DNA from: Paenibacillus sp. BK033
Lineage (GTDB): Bacteria > Bacillota > Bacilli > Paenibacillales > Paenibacillaceae
DNA: 64,000 bases
Assembly (NCBI RefSeq): GCF_004345425.1
Contig: NZ_SLVP01000012.1
Location: 58,935 to 122,934, forward strand
Reading direction: 5' to 3'
Shown here piece by piece: positions 37,755-45,243 of this stretch (its first letter is position 1; each line of letters begins with the position of its first letter). A program made the translations under genes and the position numbers. The notes beneath the pieces are model-generated. The model saw only the letters and a list, made by a program, of their open reading frames with translations. It ran no database searches and was not told the DNA's origin.

Positions 37755-38720
37755 TCAACCAAAATTAACCGTCATCGTTCGACATTTACGAGTGTTTATG
37801 TGTCGAAGCGACTGTCGAAGTCCCTCCGCGCAATGCCACTCGTTAACGTCCTTATATGTCCGCGGCACTAACGCAATCTCCACGTCCATCTTTCCGCCTA
37901 GTTCCGCTATGATCCGGTTCCGCCACGTACGGCCGGCCGCATCATTATCGCGCAGTAATACGACCTCCTCGATCGGCGACCGTAATAGCAAGTCCCGTTT
38001 CGCTGCGTTAAAAGCGGCGCCGCCCGTAGCGACTGCGTATATACCCGCGCTCATCAACGATAACGCATCGATCTCCGCCTCTACGATAAATGCACGTTTG
38101 ATCCGCTGCTTATACGCCAGGTGAATGCCGTACAACATTTCGCGTATCGGCCGCGCACCTTTCGCGTACCAAAATGCCTTGCTGTCTACGCGCCTATACT
38201 TCACGTTTCCAATGCTGCCGTCCGGGTTCATCCACGGTAATGTAACCGCCTGCCTATCGCGGTCATAACCGATCTGTAATACGCGCTGTACTTCTTCCGT
38301 AATGCCGCGCTTCTCGAGATATGTATGTCTGAACCGGTAGTTATCGAGTATGGACGCGTCAATTCGTGTTACTTTCGGCTTGTCCAGCGTTAGCCGCGGT
38401 ACTGTTAGCGTAATCTCATCCGGATCTTCCGGTTGCCCGCCGTATTTGATCCGCAGATACTCCGCTGCCTCTTCGTATGTCTCATCGCGTAAGAACGCCA
38501 GGAGTTGAACGAATCCGCCACGTTCGCCGGTACCACTATCGCCCCAACAACCGTAGCCTGGATCGTTTTCGTCGAGGATAACGTAGAAAGAAGGATGACG
38601 GTCGTAACGGAACGGACTAGCTGCGATCAGACGTGTCGTCGTCCACGCTGCGTTGACCCACGGGTACATCTCCAGTTCCTCGCGACACGCGACCGGATCT
38701 TTGAACATAATCTTGTTCAC
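37755..38720 (-). CDS. DnaG-like primase (TOPRIM domain)
   Basis: 321 residues. N-terminal part with FRYDRHPSFYVILDENDPGY and CWGDSGTGERGGFVQLLAFL as in DnaG-type catalytic cores, then the TOPRIM motifs KRAFIVEAEIDALSLMSAG and EEVVLLRDNDAAGRTWRN. No N-terminal zinc-ribbon is visible. Start uncertain: GTG at 38720 (no clear ribosome site) or ATG at 38708 (after GGCGGTG). The upstream repressor frame overlaps its first 104 bases. It would prime DNA synthesis with the helicase at 39,879-41,243. Confidence 0.85.
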   Translation of the reverse strand: MNKIMFKDPVACREELEMYPWVNAAWTTTRLIAASPFRYDRHPSFYVILDENDPGYGCWGDSGTGERGGFVQLLAFLRDETYEEAAEYLRIKYGGQPEDPDEITLTVPRLTLDKPKVTRIDASILDNYRFRHTYLEKRGITEEVQRVLQIGYDRDRQAVTLPWMNPDGSIGNVKYRRVDSKAFWYAKGARPIREMLYGIHLAYKQRIKRAFIVEAEIDALSLMSAGIYAVATGGAAFNAAKRDLLLRSPIEEVVLLRDNDAAGRTWRNRIIAELGGKMDVEIALVPRTYKDVNEWHCAEGLRQSLRHINTRKCRTMTVNFG

Positions 38721-39267
38721 CGCCTGCTTTACGCATCATCATAATGCGCTTCATTGTAAGGTCATAAGCAGACTTGAGTTCGCGGTCAAGAAATACCTGT
38801 TCTTCTTCAGTTAGCATAGTGTTTTCTGGCGTTACTTTGTACTCTGACTGGTTTTCTTGAACGGTCGAGCCTCCGCTGCTTTTAAGTGCCCCAGTTATTA
38901 CACTACCTATCGCGGCACCTATTGTGGCACTTACAGCTGGACCTAAGATGGGTAGTAACGCTGCGGTCGCTAGTCCTGCGCTAGCAATGACGCTGGCATT
39001 TTTCATCTTGTTGCGATTCGTTACTATTAGCTCCTCTCTTAAATCACGATCAACGTACCCAGCTAGAAACATCATTGTTTCCTTCTGTACATTAAGAGCA
39101 TAAGCCAATTTATTGACAGTTTCCTCGGTAGGGGTTGCTAATCCTCGTTCGATTTTACTTAGTTGAGACGGACTGACTTCCGCCTTTTCGGCTAGCTCCC
39201 TTAAAGAGTAGCCTAATTCGGTTCGTTTTGCCTTCACCGATTCTCCAAAACTAGTAACTTCATCCAT
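38617..39267 (-). CDS. XRE-type regulator with glycine-rich hydrophobic segment
   Basis: 216 residues from the ATG at 39267, after AGGAGGTGATCC. N-terminal HTH (KRTELGYSLRELAEKAEVSP, SQLSKIERGLATPTEETVNK), then an Ala/Gly-rich hydrophobic span (ASVIASAGLATAALLPILGP and ATIGAAIGSVITGALKSSGG) that could cross or insert in a membrane, then a charged C-terminus. It has its own sigmaA promoter and AT-richer codon use than nearby phage genes. Its final 104 bases overlap the primase gene in another frame, so its last 35 residues may be a by-product of an insertion. Possible lysogeny regulator. Confidence 0.65.
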   Translation of the reverse strand: MDEVTSFGESVKAKRTELGYSLRELAEKAEVSPSQLSKIERGLATPTEETVNKLAYALNVQKETMMFLAGYVDRDLREELIVTNRNKMKNASVIASAGLATAALLPILGPAVSATIGAAIGSVITGALKSSGGSTVQENQSEYKVTPENTMLTEEEQVFLDRELKSAYDLTMKRIMMMRKAGGEQDYVQRSGRVSRGTGDVPVGQRSVDDDTSDRS

Positions 39268-39289
39268 AGGATCACCTCCTGTATTTACC

Positions 39290-39318
39290 AATATACTAGA
39301 TTTTATTTCCTCGGTCAA
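39290..39318 (-). promoter_or_regulatory. SigmaA promoter of the glycine-rich XRE gene
   Basis: Minus-strand TTGACC, 17-bp spacer, TATATT, about 23 bp before the ATG at 39267. Near-consensus vegetative promoter, as expected for a gene expressed in the lysogen. Confidence 0.75.
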
Positions 39319-39350
39319 CACACAATGTTTCTTATGACGAAACACCCTGA

Positions 39351-39758
39351 TTAATCGTTTTCATCTAGTGGATCAATGGCTTCCACCTCCATGTATTCTT
39401 TGTAATACCACTTCCGCGCTTCAACTTTCTGCTTTTCGTCAAGTTCCAAATCCTCTAGTTCGTACATGAAATCGTATTCCGCTTTTTCCCACCCTGTCAA
39501 ATTCAAAGCTGCCTCGGCATCATCAAGTGCCCCAACAATAAACTCCCTGGCAAGTACACTTTTCGGCTCCGAAAGTCTGTCGGCCATGAAAGTAAGTCTT
39601 TTGAAGTCATACTCACTTAATACGACGGTGAATCTACGTTCTTTACCCTTACTTCGCTTTGTGTTCTCCTCCATCTCCTTGATTTTCTTTTCAATAAAAG
39701 AGGTTACTTTGCTGCTATTGTTCAACTTGTCTTCACCTGCTTTCCTTATTTTGGACAT
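39351..39758 (-). CDS. Ribbon-helix-helix (CopG-like) DNA-binding protein, putative
   Basis: 135 residues (MSKIRKAGEDKLNNSSKVTS...). GKERRFTVVLSEYDFKRLTF then MADRLSEPKSVLAREFIVGA gives the strand-helix-helix pattern of RHH repressors, followed by an acidic helical C-terminus (YELEDLELDEKQKVEARKWY). It has Lys/Ser-rich, AT-leaning codon use like its neighbour at 38,617. Five 15-bp iterons lie just upstream. A role as autorepressor or as a partition/centromere-type protein is possible. Confidence 0.6.
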   Translation of the reverse strand: MSKIRKAGEDKLNNSSKVTSFIEKKIKEMEENTKRSKGKERRFTVVLSEYDFKRLTFMADRLSEPKSVLAREFIVGALDDAEAALNLTGWEKAEYDFMYELEDLELDEKQKVEARKWYYKEYMEVEAIDPLDEND

Positions 39759-39806
39759 GCTCAGAATAGCACAGCTAAAATATTATTGTAAAGTGTTTTT
39801 TGTAAT

Positions 39807-39881
39807 ACGCAAATATGCATTACGTAATATATAATTACGCAACTAATAATTACGCATTTATTATTCACGCATTCACCATTA
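39807..39881. repeat. Array of five 15-bp iterons (ACGCA core)
   Basis: The core ACGCA (ACGTA in one copy) occurs at 39807, 39822, 39837, 39852 and 39867, exactly 15 bp apart. Units share ACGCANNTATNATT-type bases. The array covers the space between the RHH gene (starting at 39,758) and the helicase stop codon at 39,879, into which the last unit runs. Likely binding sites for the RHH protein, or a replication or partition iteron set. Confidence 0.78.
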
Positions 39882-41243
39882 GAAGTTCCCCGCAAACATT
39901 GCCGCTGCCGCCTCGTTATCCGGTTCGCGCACGATGCCCCAATTCGGTAAGTACACGATCTCGATCCGCGTATCCTCGCCACCACTGCGCCCTTTCCCGA
40001 TCTCGATAACGCCGCGCCCTTCGTGAGCCAACGTATCTAATCCGATGAGTGCCGCGCCATCTTCGAGTAGCTGCTTCGTTTTCTTAACCTCTGCGCGCTT
40101 AGGCGGCTTCAACTCGCGGACACCATCGTCGCCCTTTTCGGAAGCATCTTCGTCAGCTTGCGTAATCGCAATCGTCAGCACTCCCAGCGAACCGGTCATG
40201 ATCCGTAGCTTTCGCGAAGTCGCTGCCGCATCACCGCCCGCTGTCTTCGACGTGTTCGCTTCGTACTCGAGGTAATAGAACGGATCCACGATAACAACGT
40301 CAGCGCCGTGTTCCTTAATATCGGACTTCAACGCAGCCAAATTCCGTTCGGTAAAGCCCTCTTCGTCAGTTGCGCGGAGTATAATGCGGCCAGGAATCAA
40401 CGTATTCAGCTCCGCGATGAACTTACGGAAGGCTTCCTCGTATTCCGGCGTAAGTTTGGCCGACTGCAGCGCGCGGTTATCGAAGCCGGCGTCGTAATCA
40501 ATACCGCCGATGTTCGCGTTCGTGATCCCGTACCGTGCGCTAATTGACGAGAAAGCCCGCGCCATCCACTCGAACCAGCCCATCTCCAATGCGTAAATGA
40601 GGAGTGTAGCGCCTTGGAATGCGAACTCAATCGCTTCCTCTGCCGCGACGATCGATTTACCGCGGCCGGATCGTGCATAGATAACGTACATATTCGAAGA
40701 ATAGTAACCTCCACCAAGCGCTGCGTTAAGTGACGGAAACTTCGACTTCCATATACGGTTGGACTGTCCGGATGCGCGCGCCTCGTACTCCGCTAAGAAC
40801 CGTTCGCCACTATCTGCGATGTTCGCGTATTGGTTACGAACACTTGTTCCTATTGATAGTTTAATCCCCTCAAGGCGACCCGTCAACGTACTAAAAAATT
40901 CGTCAAGATTCGACGTTTTACCGACTGCATCGAACGCGTGGCTAATCTCTCCGGACGCGAAGTACTCTTGTACCTGGCGCTTGCCCCACTTTTCCTTCAG
41001 CTTACCGGTCAGATATTCGTACGTATCCGTTACCGCGGGAATGTACGTAAAGTCCGGAACGTTCGCAACAAGCGTTGCATACGACGGAGCTTGTCCGTTT
41101 TCTTCGATATATTTGCGTGTAAATTCGTATGCTTTGCGTTCCGTTTCCGTTAAAAAGTGTTCGCCTTTTACGCCAAATCGGTCGAACGCGGTAATATCGT
41201 TCGCATCGATTACCTTTGATATTAACGTTTCAGCTACGCTCAA
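39879..41243 (-). CDS. DnaB-like replicative helicase
   Basis: 454 residues, TTG start after AGGAGGACACAATA. N-terminal primase-binding-like helical domain (VGKTSNLDEFFSTLTGRLEG region), RecA-type motor with Walker A YVIYARSGRGKSIVAAEEA near residue 190, LLIYALEMGWFEWMARAF, Walker B GADVVIVDPFYYLEYEA, and ITQADEDASEKGDDG as the glutamine-containing motif. It would be loaded by the AAA+ protein at 41,546-42,322 and act with the primase gene downstream. Confidence 0.88.
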   Translation of the reverse strand: MSVAETLISKVIDANDITAFDRFGVKGEHFLTETERKAYEFTRKYIEENGQAPSYATLVANVPDFTYIPAVTDTYEYLTGKLKEKWGKRQVQEYFASGEISHAFDAVGKTSNLDEFFSTLTGRLEGIKLSIGTSVRNQYANIADSGERFLAEYEARASGQSNRIWKSKFPSLNAALGGGYYSSNMYVIYARSGRGKSIVAAEEAIEFAFQGATLLIYALEMGWFEWMARAFSSISARYGITNANIGGIDYDAGFDNRALQSAKLTPEYEEAFRKFIAELNTLIPGRIILRATDEEGFTERNLAALKSDIKEHGADVVIVDPFYYLEYEANTSKTAGGDAAATSRKLRIMTGSLGVLTIAITQADEDASEKGDDGVRELKPPKRAEVKKTKQLLEDGAALIGLDTLAHEGRGVIEIGKGRSGGEDTRIEIVYLPNWGIVREPDNEAAAAMFAGNF

Positions 41244-41459
41244 TATTGTGTCCTCCTCTGCAGTTAAATCTAATCTCTTTTGGGGAAATTTTCAAACCGC
41301 AAAAACGGCCATTTTCGACGATTTTGCTCTCTAGGGAGAAATTTTAAATTTTTCTCGCGATTACGCCGTCTTTCTCCGTTTTACTTGAATTCTTGATTAC
41401 GAACTCTCTTTTCCACTCCTTTACATTAACATAAGTTCCCAGCTTTCACAACAAGAAAT

Positions 41460-41544
41460 ACTATATGTTGTGGTCTGGTGCTTGAATATTAATTTTCAAC
41501 CACTATATATTGACGTCATGTCGTCTTGGGCACTATACGTTGTG
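41460..41544. repeat. Three direct repeats ACTATAYRTTG in the helicase/loader spacer
   Basis: ACTATATGTTGTG (41460-41472), ACTATATATTGACG (41502-41515) and ACTATACGTTGTG (41532-41544). The first is also the right arm of CACAACA-12 nt-TGTTGTG (41447-41472). They lie in a 302-bp AT-rich gene-free region (41,244-41,545) between helicase and helicase loader genes. Candidate origin or promoter/operator region. Confidence 0.6.
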
Positions 41545-41545
41545 T

Positions 41546-42322
41546 TTATCGCATTCCGCGTTTGCTCTCGCCTTTGAACGTCAGCTCTCCGCATAAATCG
41601 CGTACCCTATCTGCCAGGCGCCGATCGAATACCTGACCGAGCTCGGCTAACGGTATATTCGACGTATACACAGTCGGCAGTCCGCCAGCTACTCGCGCAT
41701 TGATCACCGTATGAAGATCCGCTCGGAACGCTTCGGATGCATCACGTACTCCGATATCATCCGCGACCAGGAACGGTGCCACCATCGCCCGCCTTTGCGC
41801 ATTGTAATAACGTGCAGCCGCCGGTTCTGCAATTTCGTCAGGAACGCGTGGGCGGTTAAATGCGTTATAATCCGTTTGCCACTCGTTCACATCGAGGAAG
41901 AAGGCCGGCCGCTCTAACGGTTGCAAACCGCGTTGTACACTTCCTATATAATGAACGGTCAGGTACGCGTTAAGTAACGCAGCGGCCGTCGTAGTCTTAC
42001 CGGTGCCGGGTTCGCGCGAGTAAAGGTACAACGATTTAACCTGCGTTCGGCCTTCGCTATCCGGACCGAACTGGCGCGTAAAGGTTGCCGCGTACTGTTC
42101 CGCGAGTGCGTACACTTCCGGTTGGCCGGCGCGTGCGGGACTGTTCTCGAGCGTTATTAATCGGTACGCGTTCGGTACGTTTGCGGATCCACTGCGTCCG
42201 CCGGCGCCGTTCAATCCGTGGAGCGCGATATAGGACGAACATAGTCGCGTACAGGACTCCGTATCAGACTGCGTACATGGATCGCGTAGAAGACATCGTA
42301 ATGAGTGTGTCAGTGCGTTCAA
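41546..42322 (-). CDS. DnaC-like helicase loader (AAA+ ATPase)
   Basis: 258 residues from a TTG at 42322. Walker A YLYSREPGTGKTTTAAALL near residue 105, Walker B FLVADDIGVRDASEAFRADL, sensor I GGLPTVYTSNIPLAELGQVF and RLADRVRDLCGEL arginine motif. It would load the DnaB-like helicase encoded next. The TTG touches GAGGAGG directly; a CTG three codons further in (42313) has proper spacing of nine bases, so the true start is uncertain. The first 50 residues are poorly conserved-looking. Confidence 0.82.
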   Translation of the reverse strand: MNALTHSLRCLLRDPCTQSDTESCTRLCSSYIALHGLNGAGGRSGSANVPNAYRLITLENSPARAGQPEVYALAEQYAATFTRQFGPDSEGRTQVKSLYLYSREPGTGKTTTAAALLNAYLTVHYIGSVQRGLQPLERPAFFLDVNEWQTDYNAFNRPRVPDEIAEPAAARYYNAQRRAMVAPFLVADDIGVRDASEAFRADLHTVINARVAGGLPTVYTSNIPLAELGQVFDRRLADRVRDLCGELTFKGESKRGMR

Positions 42323-42389
42323 CCTCCTCGAACGATTTCACTATAACTAATATGAGGGTTCCGCTCAACGGAACTTGTGGAATTTTTTT

Positions 42390-42530
42390 TTATCCGCGCT
42401 TCTCATCCGCTACCCGTAGATAATTCCGCTGCCACATTTGCGCAAGCCGTTCGTTCCCTCGCGCCATGTCCGCCAAGTCCAGCAGCATAATGTGCGGAGC
42501 TCCCACGTAATCAATAACGCGTTTCTTCAT
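42390..42530 (-). CDS. Small 46-residue phage protein
   Basis: MKKRVIDYVGAPHIMLLDLA... ends RVADEKRG. ATG overlaps the upstream stop as ATGA. Amphipathic helix (DLADMARGNERLAQMWQRNY). Function unknown; followed by the loader gene. Confidence 0.5.
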   Translation of the reverse strand: MKKRVIDYVGAPHIMLLDLADMARGNERLAQMWQRNYLRVADEKRG

Positions 42531-42697
42531 ATTTCCCATCCGTCGCCCACCTCCTTCTTCAATCGTTCGCGATACGCGATTAACCGTTTCGTACGCAGCG
42601 GCCGCGCTTTGCCTATAGCGAGTTGACGCGCTGTGTGTTCGTTAAGCTTCCGGTAATAGTACGCCAAGCGGTGAGCCAGCGGTTTCCGGCGTTTCAT
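42527..42697 (-). CDS. Small basic phage protein, 56 residues
   Basis: MKRRKPLAHRLAYYYRKLNE... strongly basic helix. Its ATG overlaps the stop of the upstream gene (ATGA) and its end overlaps the next ATG, so three genes are translationally coupled. The longer frame to 42886 overlaps a better gene and is rejected. Confidence 0.5.
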   Translation of the reverse strand: MKRRKPLAHRLAYYYRKLNEHTARQLAIGKARPLRTKRLIAYRERLKKEVGDGWEI

Positions 42698-42876
42698 GTT
42701 AAACGTGAGGCCCGCGTAGCTAACGCGATCAGCCTGTCCGCTTGTTGGCGCGAGTAACCGCATAGTGCGATGAACTCTCCGAAGCCGCCGATCGATTCCG
42801 CTAAGCCGGTCCGTTTGACGTGCGCTAAATGGCGGCCGATTTCGAGTGACTGCGCTAGTGTTTGTACTCCGTTCAT
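42694..42876 (-). CDS. DUF3102-like small protein
   Basis: 60 residues with AAGGAGTTGACGG before the ATG (MNGVQTLAQSLEIGRHLAHV...). The pattern 'LEIGRHLAHVK ... GGFGEFIALCGYSRQQADRLIAL' is that of DUF3102-type proteins, which carry a short HTH-like segment. Probably a regulator or a host-takeover factor; not known. Confidence 0.6.
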   Translation of the reverse strand: MNGVQTLAQSLEIGRHLAHVKRTGLAESIGGFGEFIALCGYSRQQADRLIALATRASRLT

Positions 42877-42920
42877 ATTCCGTCAACTCCTTCGTAATGT
42901 AATTCAGTATTCACGAATGT

Positions 42921-43025
42921 TCATCCCCAAATTAGCCATCCGACAATTACACCAATTATTACACCGATTCCAACAAGCCCCGAAATGAAGGCGTAGGCGG
43001 TTGCGTTATCGAAAAAATTACCCAC
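42921..43025 (-). CDS. Single-span membrane peptide, 34 residues
   Basis: From a GTG at 43025 with AGGTGAT upstream: VGNFFDNATAYAFISGLVGI then GVIIGVIVGWLIWG. One transmembrane segment. Short, but start site and composition support it. Confidence 0.45.
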   Translation of the reverse strand: MGNFFDNATAYAFISGLVGIGVIIGVIVGWLIWG

Positions 43026-43062
43026 TTATAATCACCTCATGTCCTTCTGTATTCATTGTGAT

Positions 43063-43206
43063 TCATACTAAGCGCCTGAAACGTTCAGCTTCTACAAGCG
43101 CGTCAAGCACCATTTCCAGCCAATCAACGGTACAGGAAATCGCTTCGCCATCTTGTGATTTCGCGCAATTAATAGCGTTTTTTACTTCGTCGATAACTTC
43201 TTTCAT
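43063..43206 (-). CDS. Small acidic phage protein, 47 residues
   Basis: MKEVIDEVKNAINCAKSQDG... ends VEAERFRRLV. Helical. AGGCGGTG lies upstream of the ATG. First leftward gene after the repressor control region, so a likely early gene. Confidence 0.5.
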   Translation of the reverse strand: MKEVIDEVKNAINCAKSQDGEAISCTVDWLEMVLDALVEAERFRRLV

Positions 43207-43465
43207 GCCATGTACACCGCCTATTCATTTTGTCACTTCGTTACTTTCTCGTTAACTTTACGTTACCAAAACGCGAATAACCTCGCGCTAGGTTCCGGAC
43301 CAGGGCGGTCCATCATCGTAAAGGTACGCAGGAGATGCGTTAGCCTTTCGATTACTTTGCGGAGGTTTTGATGCGTGGTCGGACGGTGAGGGTGTCCGTT
43401 TATATTGCGTGGTTTTGGTCGGGCGACCGTTGCGTGGTGTGCGTTGCGAAGCGTCGTGTAATCCG
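43207..43465. other. 260-bp stretch between early genes and repressor promoter
   Basis: No convincing gene. A 64-codon minus-strand frame (43,288-43,482) has no ribosome site and a Ser/Pro/Arg-rich composition. This should hold the early leftward promoter, but no sigmaA match is obvious to me. Confidence 0.35.
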
Positions 43466-43494
43466 TTGGTAAAACGTGGCATGTGTGTTATAAT
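43466..43494 (+). promoter_or_regulatory. SigmaA promoter of the plus-strand repressor
   Basis: TTGGTA, 17-bp spacer, TATAAT. Transcription would start near 43,501, about 100 bases before the repressor ATG. Confidence 0.7.
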
Positions 43495-43552
43495 GGGGCG
43501 TATATTATTCCATACTTGTATGACGCGTATTTTTATGACGTGTCTTTAATAT

Positions 43553-43573
43553 ACACGTACTGGTAATACGTGT
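43553..43573. promoter_or_regulatory. Palindromic operator candidate before the repressor gene
   Basis: ACACGTA-7 nt-TACGTGT, about 30 bp upstream of the repressor ATG; related half-sites GACGTGT and ACGCGTA lie just upstream (43,523-43,545). Fits an autoregulatory operator cluster. Confidence 0.5.
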
Positions 43574-43602
43574 CAATACGAATTAGGAGGTTTTTTCTAT
43601 AT

Positions 43603-43818
43603 ATGGCTACGCTTGGCTCCCGTCTTAAAGAACTCCGCGAAAAAGCCGGCATCACACAACGCGAACTCTCCGAATTTATGGCGTATAAGACTACGCGATC
43701 CATCCAACGTATCGAAGCCGATGAGTCTACGATCGACCATACGCAGCTTATTAAGCTCGCGGACTATTTCAACGTATCCGCCGATTACCTACTGGGTCGT
43801 AGCGATAAGGAACGTTAA
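43603..43818 (+). CDS. XRE/CI-type repressor (candidate lysogeny repressor)
   Basis: 71 residues from the ATG at 43603, 12 bases after AGGAGG. SRLKELREKAGITQRELSEF is the first half of the HTH, then KTTRSIQRIEADESTIDHTQ and LIKLADYFNVSADYLLGRSD, the canonical CI/Cro type ending 'ADYFNVSxDYLLGRSD'. No peptidase domain. It is on the plus strand, divergent from the early leftward genes, with a sigmaA promoter and an adjacent palindrome, the standard immunity region layout. One of three XRE proteins in this phage; this one is best placed to hold the early genes off. Confidence 0.8.
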   Translation: MATLGSRLKELREKAGITQRELSEFMAYKTTRSIQRIEADESTIDHTQLIKLADYFNVSADYLLGRSDKER

Positions 43819-43840
43819 GTCTCCGCAAACTTCTGCGTTC

Positions 43841-43948
43841 CTATATAGTTATGGCGCAATCCTACGAAATCCCACGCTGTACGAAAATTTCTACTCCGCC
43901 ACGTTTTCCTCCTTATATAGTTATGGCGTAACCGCGCGAAATCACACG
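43841..43948. repeat. Duplicated 36-bp element flanking the end of a small gene
   Basis: Copies at 43841-43876 and 43913-43948 share TATATAGTTATGGCG followed by related CGAAATC.CACG bases, 72 bp apart. The second copy is the end of the gene at 43,913-44,077; the first looks like a duplicated 3' end. Each contains ATATAG/TATAAGG, so they may also work as minus-strand promoter -10 regions. Confidence 0.55.
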
Positions 43949-44077
43949 TGTCTGAAACGTTAACGGTTTATTGCGCGTTCCAACCAATCCTGAGTACGGT
44001 CGCTTACCACGCTTAGGGCTTACGGTGTATCCGCGCTCCTTCAATAAAAGGATCGTCTGCTCTGCGTTTACAACCAC
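43913..44077 (-). CDS. Small basic phage protein, 54 residues
   Basis: GTG start overlapping the end of the upstream gene in another frame (VVVNAEQTILLLKERGYTVS...). Basic, with PKRGKRPYSGLVGTRNKPLT. Its last codons form one copy of a duplicated 36-bp element. Assigned on openness and overlap only. Confidence 0.4.
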   Translation of the reverse strand: MVVNAEQTILLLKERGYTVSPKRGKRPYSGLVGTRNKPLTFQTRVISRGYAITI

Positions 44078-44481
44078 GCTGACACCTCGCTATAATCCGT
44101 ACTCTCCGCCCGCGTCTCCGCTGCCCGCCGTTCTTCCTCCGCTTTCTTCGCTACTAATCCCGGTATGATCCCGTTAATCCTATACGCGATACAGAAGCCC
44201 GCGGTTAAAATCGGGTATTCGCGCGTTGGCCGGTACGTACGGAAGCACTCATCGAACGCCTGGCGTAAGAGCTCCGCACCATGTTCCGCGATCGCACGCT
44301 TTAACGCGCCTTGCTCAAAGGCCCAATTGCGTAGCGGCAAATACGGCGAGGATCCGTAGCACTCCGCGTTCATATCGGCGAAGTAGGCGTGGAACGTTCG
44401 GACATTCCATTCGGTGACCGGTAAGTTACGCCAATCGGACCGGTTAATCTTCGGTTTTGGTTCTGCTTTCTTTCTTGGCAT
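44068..44481 (-). CDS. Hypothetical phage protein
   Basis: 137 residues, GGAGGTG before the ATG (MPRKKAEPKPKINRSDWRNL...). Lys/Pro-rich start, then an alpha-helical body with EWNVRTFHAYFADMNAECYG and FDECFRTYRPTREYPILTAG, and an acidic C-terminus. It recalls small phage replication accessory proteins found beside DnaC-like genes, but I cannot name a family. Confidence 0.55.
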   Translation of the reverse strand: MPRKKAEPKPKINRSDWRNLPVTEWNVRTFHAYFADMNAECYGSSPYLPLRNWAFEQGALKRAIAEHGAELLRQAFDECFRTYRPTREYPILTAGFCIAYRINGIIPGLVAKKAEEERRAAETRAESTDYSEVSAWL

Positions 44482-44594
44482 TATCTTACACCTCCATGCT
44501 AAAAATCTTCAACTGAGAATGGACGAGCATAAGCGAGTATTAGTGAGAAAAGGTCGCAGATCGCGGCTTCAAAACATCACTAATTTGGACAAAT

Positions 44595-44834
44595 TTACAC
44601 TTTGCGAATTTCTTCCTCCTCCTTCGCTTTCAATTCGTTATACAACGCCATAAAACGGTCCTTAAACGATTGCGGCACGTTATCCAGCGTACCAAACGAC
44701 GCCAGCCACATCGTTTTAAACTGGCGGTGGTACATCGTTACCGCTCCGGATGACCAAGCGTGTTCTAACCGGCGTTCAGTCCACGCGATAATTGACGCGG
44801 CCTCACGTTCGTCGTCTTCGTATTTACGTACCAC
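44595..44834 (-). CDS. Hypothetical phage protein
   Basis: 79 residues from a GTG nine bases after GGAGG (MVRKYEDDEREAASIIAWTE...). Helical and charged, ends KAKEEEEIRKV. Overlaps the upstream gene by 11 bp. Unknown. Confidence 0.5.
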   Translation of the reverse strand: MVRKYEDDEREAASIIAWTERRLEHAWSSGAVTMYHRQFKTMWLASFGTLDNVPQSFKDRFMALYNELKAKEEEEIRKV

Positions 44835-45243
44835 TACGCAACGCCTCCGCTTCGTCTAAAGCTTCTTTTGCTATCCGCGCCATTTGAGAACGCGGCATCA
44901 TCGGGTGTTTACGATCGTCCATCTGTTCGAGCGCTTTACGAAGTAACGCCAGTTCTTCGTAATATACATCGCGCTTTTTTATTTCAGGAAGAACAGCGGC
45001 AACGTATGCGTTATACTTATGGTGAGTCTGTGCAAGTTCGGTCTTCAGGCGTTCAATCTCCGCCAGTGCTGCCGGCCAGCCTTCGCGTGCTTCCGCAATG
45101 AAATTGGCGTCCTGGATTGTTGTATCCGATGCTACTCGGTAATGACCGATAGAAGACGTTGCCCGTACGGCCGTAATTACAGCACGCCAAGGCCCTTCAG
45201 TCGCCGCGTCACAAATACGTTTATCTTCGTCAAAGTTACGCAA
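44824..45243 (-). CDS. Ead/Ea22-like phage protein
   Basis: 139 residues, TTG start. The segment TTIQDANFIAEAREGWPAAL-AEIERLKTEL is the typical Ead/Ea22-like pattern ('FIAxARxxxPxLLxEIxxL'), followed by a coiled coil. The N-terminus (ICDAATEGPWRAVITAVRAT) fits too. Early accessory gene; function not known. Confidence 0.7.
   Translation of the reverse strand: MRNFDEDKRICDAATEGPWRAVITAVRATSSIGHYRVASDTTIQDANFIAEAREGWPAALAEIERLKTELAQTHHKYNAYVAAVLPEIKKRDVYYEELALLRKALEQMDDRKHPMMPRSQMARIAKEALDEAEALRSGT

Noticed and set aside
42698..42886. Long start of the small basic gene at 42,527
   Set aside because: It overlaps the DUF3102-like gene, which has the better ribosome site and domain match.
43288..43482. 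64-codon Ser/Pro/Arg-rich minus-strand frame
   Set aside because: No ribosome site and it overlaps the repressor promoter.
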